64,000 nt of DNA from positions 2,847,847-2,911,846 of the forward strand of contig CM060107.1 in the NCBI GenBank assembly GCA_030522415.1. The letters run 5' to 3'. The DNA comes from Channallabes apus. Its lineage: Eukaryota > Chordata > Actinopteri > Siluriformes > Clariidae. The translations under genes were made by a program, and so were the position numbers. The notes under the pieces are model-generated. The model was not told the origin of the DNA. It saw only the letters and a program-made list of their open reading frames with translations, and made no database searches. How positions within the stretch are numbered: position 1 is the stretch's first letter; each line of letters begins with the position of its first letter. Positions 56,001 through 64,000 of the stretch are shown in pieces.

Positions 56001-56932
56001 AGCAGTAATCAGAGCAAAGGGGGGCTATTTTGGAGAAACTAGAATATAAAACATGTTTTCAGTTATTTCACCTGTTTTTGTTAAGTACAAACTCCACATG
56101 TGTTCATTCATAGTTTTGATGCCTTCAGTGAGAATCTACCATGTAAATGGTCATGAAAATAAAGAAAACACATTGAATGAGTGAAGGTGTGTCCAAACTT
56201 TTGGCCTGTACTGTATCCAGAAACTCAAATGCACAGTTTGAAGTCTGAAGCCACCCTATTAACACACACTGGCAACACTTCCATATAGTCACATATATAC
56301 TGTATATATTAACAATTTCTAGTTCTCACCTGTTTCTCAGCTCTTTCTGCTGAAACTGTTACAGCGTCGTGGCCTTTATGTTTATCCAACATGCACAAGG
56401 AGCAAATACAGGTTTGATCAGTACGGCAGTAGATCTTCAGCACTTCATCATGTTCAGAGCAGATCTTCTCTCGTAGTTTTAATGAAGCTTCTGTTAATTT
56501 ATGTGTCTTAAATGCCGGAGACTCATAGTGAGGAGTAATATGAGTTTCACAGTAAGAAGCCAGACACGTCAGACAGGACTTGACAGCTTTGTGTTTTCTC
56601 CCGGTGCAGGAATCACACTCCACATCTCCAGGTCCAGTGTAACAGTGAGCAGGAGAAGCTTCTTGGACTTCAGTCTTCTTCTTCAGTTTCTCCACCACTT
56701 CAGCCAGCATGTTGTTTCTGTGTAGAACAGGCCTTGGAGTGAAAGTGTCTCTGCACTGAGGACAGCTGTAGACGCCCTTCTGATCCTCCTGATCCCAGCA
56801 GCCATTAATACACACCTTACAGAAACTGTGACCACAGCGGAGAGTCACCGGATCCTTCAGGAGATCCTGACACACTGGACAGATGAACTGATCCACTGAA
56901 AACTGATCTACTGAAATACTGGCCTCGGCCAT
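51931..56932 (-). CDS. TRIM E3 ubiquitin ligase, finTRIM-like (RING, B-boxes, coiled coil, B30.2)
   Basis: Five exons give 1641 nt, 546 aa: 56932-56330, 54051-53956, 53823-53590, 53460-53289, 52466-51931. All introns are GT-AG and phases fit. The RING C3HC4 is complete (Cys18, 21, 33, His35, Cys38, 41, 57, 60). Two B-box-like zinc modules follow (about 104-135 and 157-190), then a coiled coil (about 202-310; the 96- and 234-bp exons are the standard TRIM sizes). The B30.2/SPRY domain (about 368-546) has LDPNTAHRFL, YWEVEW and the final region. Start chosen at MAEAS, where RING begins. Fish have large finTRIM families thought to act in antiviral defence through ubiquitination; this fits, but the exact paralogue is unknown. 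Exon 4 (172 bp) seems to merge parts usually split. Intron 1 holds a solo LTR. Confidence 0.85.
52776..52849. repeat. (TC)n(AC)n microsatellite in TRIM intron 4
   Basis: CTCTCTCTCTCT then about 31 CA units. A (GT)n is at 52976-53006, and a (CA)n at 53828-53856 lies directly beside the acceptor of exon 3. Confidence 0.9.
54700..54795 (+). repeat. SINE/LINE tail fragment in TRIM intron 1
   Basis: CATTTCACTGCATATCGTAC, GTGTATGACTGTGTACGTGA and CAAATACAATTAGAATTT match the tail of the tRNA-Ile-derived element at 17860-17921 (opposite orientation) and the usual ending of a teleost LINE/SINE pair. Confidence 0.55.
54996..55921 (+). mobile_element. Solo LTR in TRIM intron 1
   Basis: TGTAAGGAATCGCCACTAG to AATCCTGACA, flanked by TAAGC (54991-54995) and TGAGC (55922-55926). 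It has a (CCATGTGTCCCTTAGCCT)-type tandem region (55160-55320), AATAAA at about 55824, and a weaker form of the LTR hairpin (55072-55110). It is a third subfamily of the same LTR group. It is antisense to the TRIM transcript. Confidence 0.8.
56040..56215. mobile_element. Tc1-like element end in TRIM intron 1
   Basis: GTGTGTCCAAACTTTTGGCC then TGTACTGTA, preceded by ATGGTCATGAAAATAAAGAA, the well-known end sequence of a teleost Tc1-type transposon. No coding frame. Confidence 0.6.
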
Positions 56933-57735
56933 TTTCCTGAAGTCACACACTGAGAGAGAGAGAGAGAGTGTAGGTTTCGTTTTCTTTGACAATAACTTCC
57001 TGGTTCTGTGTGTGTGTAAGAGAGAGTGTGTGAGAGGAGGAGCTAAAATATAGAGAGTGGTTATGAATGCTCCTCTGTTAACTGTTTCATCACACTTTAG
57101 TCCATGAATATGTGGAGATGTCATTTTTTTCCCGTATCTACAAACAGGTGAAGTAATTATTTGGCCTTTTTAATGATGACATTTTAAACTGTTTATTTAT
57201 TTATTTATTTATGTTCATTTTTATTTGTATAGTTTTCTATTTTTCACTACTTTTCCTCGCTCAGAGTAAAAGCTTCAATGTGGTGTGTATGTGAAACCCA
57301 TAAAATAATGTATAGTGCACAAAATGCTTCGGTCAAATGTATTTAATTTAAAAAAAAAGAGAGAAAAATGCTTACAGTATAGTTTTTGAAACATTTTTAA
57401 ATGCTTGTTTCACATTCACATAATATTAACATTAGTAAAAGCAGCTAAAACATTATTCATTCAGTTAAGAATGTAAATAGTAGTTAATAACTGTATTGTT
57501 ATTATGATTATATTTCTTGTCTGTCACTGTTTAACTGTAGTGAAGCACTTTGAGCTCCATATTCTGTCTGAATAGAGTTATTCTAATGATTGTAGGTAAA
57601 TAGACAGAGACAGATTGATTGGGGTTGTTGCTATTTCTATAGTTATAGTGCAATCACTTCTGGGAAATATTCATAAACAATATATTTTTTGGTAAATCCG
57701 AGACACGTCTTTGTGTTCTTTTCGGCCAGCAATAT
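56933..57735. other. TRIM 5' flank
   Basis: (GAGA)n just before the start codon (56949-56968) lies in the 5' UTR. No TATA was identified with confidence. The rest is AT-rich noncoding. Confidence 0.5.
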
Positions 57736-57835
57736 CAAGTCAAGTCAAGTCAACTTTTATTGTCATTCCAACCATATACAGTTCAGTACACAGTGAAATG
57801 AAACAACGTTCCTCCAGGACCAACGTGCTACTGTA
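57736..57835 (+). repeat. Teleost interspersed repeat fragment
   Basis: TCAAGTCAAGTCAAGTCAAC then TTTTATTGTCATTCCAACCA, GTGAAATGAAACAACGTTCC. Common across fish genomes and usually found as the 3' end of a LINE or SINE. Confidence 0.55.
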
Positions 57836-58469
57836 CATACATGCAACAACATAATTTAACTCAGGGATGGGGGGTAATTATTTCTTCACATCTTGCATCA
57901 GTATTAATTTGCAAATTGTTCACCTGTATACAGTGTCTGTAAAATCTTATTTTATTATTTATTCAATACTGTATGATATTTAAAATGTAAATATTCATGT
58001 ACTGTAGATAACCAGCATTATAACACCACAAACCCACAGACACCCTCACACATGGTTGCTAGGCGACGCTGCCGAGGAGGTGTTCAGGAGGACTGTAGGC
58101 TTTCTGGATTCAGCATGTGGTGTGTGTGGACATTTAGGTAACACCAGCTATAGAGCGAGTCACACTGAGGGACCAAGAGTGTGTGAACAGAAAAGAGAAA
58201 AGAAGTGTTGAAAACAATCTGCACCACATCAGGCTTCCGTACATAAACACACTGAACTTGATGGTACAATGCACAGTCATATAACACCTAATAAATTAAC
58301 TTAATACTAAAATTATAGCCTTTAAACTTTAGTCAGCATGATGTTACTTATTGCTGAAAGTCACTGAACATGAATGATATTGTTATAATAAGTAAAGTAT
58401 TTGTCTGGGTGAAAGAAGCTCAGCTGTAAGGTCACTTTTATTAAATACTGCCTCTTTTGCTTCAGCATA
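57836..58469. other. 5' flank of Ig gene copy B
   Basis: No gene; the duplication with copy A begins at 58260. The sequence left of that differs from the flank of copy A, marking the duplication breakpoint. Confidence 0.55.
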
Positions 58470-60290
58470 ATGGACACCACAGCTTCTTTCCTTTACGTCT
58501 GCATCTTGATCACCTCTGTTGGTAAGTGACTTTCTGTAAAGTAAATAAAATACACCAAGTCTCCTAAAGTAGAGGATTGATAAAATAAAACTTCAAATAG
58601 TATTTTATTTTATTGTTTTATATACCCCTCCCCCCAAACTACCCTTAGACTACCCTCATGCAGCCCCTCTGCCCCATCATGTATCAGTGCGAGAGGGAGA
58701 CACAGCTGTCCTGCCATGTAAGATACGTAACATGTTGGACGTGTTGTATGAAATGCCACATGTTAAATGGGACGTGAACACGAAGTCTGTGTTTGATCGA
58801 TTTGGTGAGAGAACATCTACAGGTGAGGAATTTGAGGGCCGTGCGAATGTTCTTCTGGATGAGCTGCTTAATGGAAACTGTTCCTTGGTGCTGGAGGATG
58901 TGAGAAAATCTGATGCTGGTGACTATAAAAGTAATCTGATGGTGAATTTAAATGGAGTGAAGAAGTGGCAAAACATCAACAATATTAAACTCTTAGTTGA
59001 TGGTAAGTCAAATATTCTTACAGTCACTCTGTACTTTCAGAGGAACGGATCATGTGACACAGATTCTGTTCTAATGCCAAACTACATAATCACAAAGTGT
59101 AGTATATCTATTTAAATATAATTACATGGTGAAGACAACATTCATTATTTTATCCTTTTATTATTAATTTAAATATTATTTGATTTTAAGCTTATTGCAA
59201 AACAAACAACCTTGACCTTATTTTTATTATTATTAATATTAATATTAATATTTAGTTTTATTTTTTTAACCACATATGTGCACCAGAATTTATACTGTTC
59301 AAATGGGTACAGAAAATAAAAACAGAATTAAAGTAATGAAATGAAAGGTTTCCACATTTTCCTTCTCACTCATCTTAAAATTATTTTAAAAAATAATAAT
59401 AATTTGACACACAAGTAGAAAGTAAGTATTCAGGTCCATCACTTAGTACTCGGTCAAAGCTCTTCTGGCAGCAGTGACTATGTGATGATGCTACAAGCTT
59501 GACACAGCTTTCTTCTGGATTCATTTTCCATTCTTGGCAGAATCATTCAAGCTCCACCAGGTTTCAGGTCTCTCCTGAGATGCTCTATTGGGTTCTGGTC
59601 TGGACTCTGTCTGAGGCCCTCCATGACTTTCAAAGAGTCATTCTGAAGCCACTCCTGTGTTGTCACGGCTTTATGCCTTGCTTCATGGTCTTATTGGAAT
59701 GTTAACCTTCATCTCACCCTGAGATCCTCAGCACTCTAGAAAAGATTTTTACTCATAATACGTCTTTATTTTATATGCATCAATTTTCTGTTAATACTGA
59801 CTAATATCCCGCCACAGTTGCAGAGAATTATAACCCACAGCGTGATTTTACACCACCAAGGATGGTTTCCCTGATTCCAAATAGTTCATTCTTTAAATGA
59901 GATCTTTCAGTCTTTATTAATTTATTTATTCATTTATTCATATATTTTTTTTATTATTTTAAATGAACAAAAACACTTTAAACCCAAATTTATTACTTTG
60001 TAATTGTGGAGAATTTCAATTAGAATGAGTAAAGAAAAAGTTTTTAAATTCATTTTAAGATGAGTGTAAAAATAGTAAAATAACAACGTTATATAGGGTT
60101 ATAACTTACAAGGGTCTGAAAACTTTGTTCGCACTGTATATGTATAACTGTAAAAAAGTTTTAAAAAATGTTTTTCCCTCCAAAGATCAAAGGATGATAA
60201 ATGACAAGTTACACTCCGGTGAGTACATACTGTATCAATCCACTTTTTATTTTTAAATGTGTCCATCACCATTATATATCATACATCACC

Positions 60291-60362
<72 letters not shown>

Positions 60363-60489
60363 GTTTATTACTTTTTTAAGGTATTGTATTATTAAAATGT
60401 TTCTGTCTCCAGGTGAAGCTGGAATAAAGTGTCCTCACTCACTGATCCTCAACATTTCCCTCATTGTGTGTTTAATCTTCTCACACTGA
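58470..60489 (+). CDS. Ig V-set GPI-type protein gene, copy B (intact, 155 aa)
   Basis: Exons 58470-58521, 58664-59002 and 60413-60489 make 468 nt with correct phases. Exon 1 gives a signal peptide (MDTTASFLYVCILITSVG). Exon 2 gives one V-set domain with first Cys in AVLPCK, VKWDV, a FDRFGERTS hairpin and GNCSLVLEDV; the F-strand reads DAGDYKSN, so the usual second disulfide Cys of Y-x-C is Ser. The Cys in GNCSL may replace it. Exon 3 ends the protein after the 17-residue segment SLILNISLIVCLIFSH* with no cytoplasmic tail, so a GPI-anchor signal is likelier than a transmembrane helix. Surface recognition or co-signalling is inferred from fold only. It stays open, unlike copy A. Confidence 0.72.
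59420..60150. mobile_element. Tc1-like DNA transposon fossil in intron 2 (copy B)
   Basis: Paralogue of 1385-2098, same end sequences (AGTAAGTATTCAGGTCC and GGGTCTGAAAACTTTG). Noncoding. Confidence 0.55.
60293..60356. repeat. (TA)n microsatellite, expanded in copy B
   Basis: About 30 TA units; copy A has only a short TATATATATA at the same place (about 2255). It lies 57 nt before exon 3. Confidence 0.9.
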
Positions 60490-61133
60490 GAAACCAACAG
60501 TCTGATCTTTCTGAGTATAGAGACTCCCAGTGAACCCAGGAACAGCATCCACTATAGATCAGGAAAAAGAAATATTATTTCACTCTACAGTATTGTCTAC
60601 ATTAACAATAAGCGTGATCGTGAGGTGCGTGGGAACATTTCTGGTTGATTCTCACATAAATGACCAAAGCTGTGATGCTGAAACACCACCGTATGAGAGC
60701 ATGAGAGACTCTGTCTCACCAAGATGGATTGGCACCCTATCCAGGGTGTATCCTGCCTTGTGTCCTGATTCTCCTGGGATAGGCTCCGGGTATAAACCCA
60801 TATGTAGGATAAAGTGGTATATGGACGATGATTGTGTGAGTGAGTGAAAGTGTTTGGTTTCCGCTGTTTTTATTAGGTTTATGATGTTATTATATGTGTT
60901 TGAGCATTTGATCAAAGCATGATGGAAATCTGAGCATTATGAGAAAATCTGTGAAATTCTGTTGAAGGAAAGTAAACTATTCTAAACACTAAACTGGTAT
61001 TAATGTAATATACATTATTATTTATTTATTTGTCTGGCTTCATATTATATTATATTATTTTCCTGACTTTTTAATAGATGAACTCCTTAATACTGCATGG
61101 TTTTGGTGCATGTGTTCATGTGGGGCCAGGGGT
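60490..61133. other. 3' UTR and flank of Ig gene copy B
   Basis: Contains the same repeat fragment as copy A (about 60730-60815). The copy A match ends near 61110. Confidence 0.55.
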
Positions 61134-61216
61134 AGCTCAGTGGTTAAGGCATTGGACTATGGTTCGCAAGATCCCAGGTTCAAACCCCACAACCACCAAG
61201 TTGCCACTGTTGGGCC
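61134..61216 (+). mobile_element. 5' half of the tRNA-derived SINE
   Basis: GGGGCCAGGGGTAGCTCAGT, then GGTTCAAACCCC and GTTGCCACTGTTGGGCCC. It is cut exactly where the downstream module begins at 61217. In the full copy (19192-19394) the tail continues from here, so this is a truncation or recombination junction. Confidence 0.75.
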
Positions 61217-64000
61217 CAAGGGGGACGGGTTAGAGAAAGGAGGATAGTAGCAGGTGTGGTGCCCTGTGTTGAGCAGTTGGAAGAGAAATGGGTCCAGTGT
61301 GGAGGAAGGACTACATTTTATATGTCCTATGACTCAATGCTAAAAACACTTCATGTGGTGGATGTGAGTGTGATGGGCCCGTAGTCATTCAGGTAAGATG
61401 CAGATGATTCCTTAGGTGTGGAAGTGATGGCAAACTGCTACTTGACTTTAAAACTGTTTTTAGACCTCAGTCTAGGCTTGGGCATGGTAGCAGAAACAAT
61501 GTGATGTGAAAACATGACTAATAAAAGAGGCTAGCGAACATGTAAAGATTTATTTAAAACGATTCAATCAACACAACTTATGCATTTATAAATGACCTAA
61601 AGTAATAAAGAAACATTCATTCTGTTCCTCTTTATTCATAAATAACTGAAGATGGACACATGAATGCTAACATGCAAAGTACATCGTTCTGTTCTGAAAC
61701 AAAATCATATTATCCATTAAGGAAATCATTTTGAAATGCAGAATGTAAACTTTACAGCAGGCTGTGCCTTTGCGCCTTTGCTACAAAAAGTCATTGGAAT
61801 CACCAAAATATATTCAGACATTGTCACGTAATATGCCTAATATATATGTAATTGTAAGTCTCCATACACGGCCATGAAATTTACACAATGCCAACAGGCA
61901 GCGAAATTAAAAGAAGTGTAAAATTGAGTAATTTTTATTTTTATTTGATTTACCAAAACACTGGACTGTTGTGCTTATAACAACTGCAAATTGTAGCTCA
62001 TCCAATGAGAGATAGATAAGAATTGTTTTGTTATATTCTATTAGGACTAAAAATAAATAAATAAATAAATAAATAAAAAAATACATAAAAATGTTATTGT
62101 GCCAAAACAAAAGCACTTAAAAAATCTTATTTGCCGTTCTATCGTAGGACAACTTCTGGTTCTTTTCTTATTTTATCCATTTACAATCACTGCGTCTTTA
62201 CAATAAATACATATTGTTTTTCATAATTTAGAAAATTACAAGGAGGTTATAAGATACCTTCAGTTTTTCTTAATGATCCACATTCTTCTTGTCATGTACA
62301 GGTATTACACTGTACCTGATGTGCACAATGTGAGAAAACAGCATTCCTGCCCTTTGGCACAAGTTGCTTTGGTGTCTCTTGTAGAACCTTGATAATGTAT
62401 GTCACATGACTGCATGCTACTCCTCTATTTATATGATTACAGTGAAAAAGTTACCTTCATAATTTCATGCAAATGATGCGGATTTGACTTAAATGAAACT
62501 GAAGGATGATGTTGATAGTTAATACTGCCCTGTGTTTTTAGGTTTGAATATAGCTAAAGTGCCAAGAAAAAGTATTTGCCCCTTCCTGATTTTTTTTTTG
62601 TCTATTAGACCCACTTGGTGATTCAGATAAGATTTTAATATTACACAGAAATAACCTGAGTAAATATAAAATGCAGTTTTTGCATGATGATTTCATTTTT
62701 TATGGCCAAATCACAAGTATTTGTGCTGATTTTTTAAAATGTTTTATGTTGTTATACATGAAATACAGAAAATGTGTGTGCCAAAGAAACTACCTCTGAA
62801 GTTTACGCAACATGGAATTGACCAATCTCGCTTCCCTAAAATGTCAACTTCAGGAGTTTTGGAGAGATGACTTTATATGTGCAAATTAAAAACTTATTTC
62901 CTAAATTGGTTTTCAATAAAATCATAAAAAAGCAAAAAAATCTGTAATTTCCGTAACCCCCCACGTTACACGTTTTAGTAATTTTAGTAATTTTGGTAGC
63001 CTGTTCAAGCCTGGGAAGGTTCACCACTGTTCTAAGTTTTACACTTGCCTTCTTAGGAATCTGGTAGCAGCAAATGATAACTTAGTCTTTTTCCCACATC
63101 CAGGTAGTGTAGCCACTCTTCTTTTAACTTTGAACTTGTGCACTAGGCTTGTAGGAACATTTAGTACCTATTTTTATGTGATCTCGTCTCTTAACTTTTT
63201 GGACAACTCTCTTGACTTGCAGTTATGCAGTCAAACATCTCCATCAACAAATCTCAAAATACTCCAGGTACTTAATGTGTTCTAAATCAAGTACACCTGC
63301 GGCACCTAATCTGTATCTGAAACATAATTTTATTCAGGGGTTAAATGATTGAGACTGCAGTAGCCATTTAAAGGGGCCATTTGTTTTATTGATTTATTAC
63401 AAATGGCTGCAATTTTATCCAAAAAGTAGAATTTTGAATAGGGTTTGATTAATTTAGAGTGTAGCTGTATGTACAAACCTAAAACATGTCAGTCTCAACA
63501 GTCAACAAGGGCCTTTCAGTTTCATTCAAGTCAAATCCATAACTGGACTTTTCTACAACATTTGCATAATAAGATTGTAAATGACATGGAAGAATCACAT
63601 CTTGGAATACTTATGGCGATAAAACTTAGAGTGAAAATATTTAGAATGCTCTCTCACTGTCTTTGCTCTCTCTATTTGGTTACAGTGTGACACAAAAAAA
63701 ACAGCCAATGAGCAAGGAGCATGATTATGTCAATTCTGACCATCTGTTTTCCTTCCAACCTGAAATCTCCATACTTTACCTTCTTTGGGCAAGAGAGATT
63801 AGTTTGTGTATTTATATAAACAACATCGTTAGAATTGGTATTTGTTTAGTTTTAGTAGCCATAAAATCCAAGTGTAAATTCATCCTACATGCAAATGCCA
63901 TTTGTACAAGCAGGAGAATGTAAAAGGGCTGGATGCAAAGACGTCAGAATAGGGAAAACTATCATCAGTGGGTGAGGGGGGTACAGCCCTGCATCATCTG
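61217..64000. repeat. Duplicated downstream module, copy B
   Basis: Matches 39560-42660 without the solo LTR and continues to the window end, so the right limit of the duplication is not seen. No convincing gene. Confidence 0.8.

Overview
The window reads as teleost fish nuclear DNA: split immune genes with GT-AG introns, a finTRIM-type TRIM gene, teleost SINE/Tc1-type repeats, a BEL/Pao element and an endogenous retrovirus. Catfish or a related otophysan is plausible, but the species is inference. There are few host genes. They are a three-exon gene for a small GPI-type Ig V-set protein in two copies (A at 413-2390, broken by a 1-nt deletion; B at 58470-60489, intact), a minus-strand V-set gene fragment (43832-44462), and an intact five-exon TRIM gene (51931-56932, 546 aa).

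The Ig gene plus about 3 kb downstream is a tandem segmental duplication: 203-3000 with 39560-42660 matches 58260-61110 with 61217-64000. A third, much older trace of the downstream module lies at 49560-50125. Copy A was split by one large nested insertion at 3502-39331. Copy B is still joined except for a partial SINE.

The insertion is a minus-strand gamma/epsilon-like retrovirus: 5' LTR at the right, tRNA-Trp-like PBS 26296-26315, 2 kb leader, gag 24255-21786, in-frame UGA, protease-RT-integrase, env 9582-7618, an open accessory ORF 7386-6703, PPT, and 3' LTR 5993-3502. gag, pol and env are broken and RNase H appears to be missing. Later insertions include four solo LTRs, a 7.6 kb TA-flanked DNA transposon (with a LINE and a tRNA-Ile-derived SINE inside it) in the integrase zinc finger, a SINE, a BEL/Pao element in the 5' LTR, and a non-autonomous LTR element with a repeat-rich ORF inside the BEL LTR. 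Part of the 5' LTR has been tandemly duplicated, and the second BEL copy collapsed to a solo LTR.

The most unusual signal is in the retroviral LTR. Its U3 carries, on the strand opposite to the provirus, a TATA box, a short intron that joins ATGG to an open frame, and a 148-aa protein with an NLS-like patch and two tandem LC8-type TQT/IQT motifs. It is intact in two LTR copies. Together with the accessory ORF after env and a possibly related broken ORF before gag, this suggests a complex fish retrovirus with undescribed regulatory genes.
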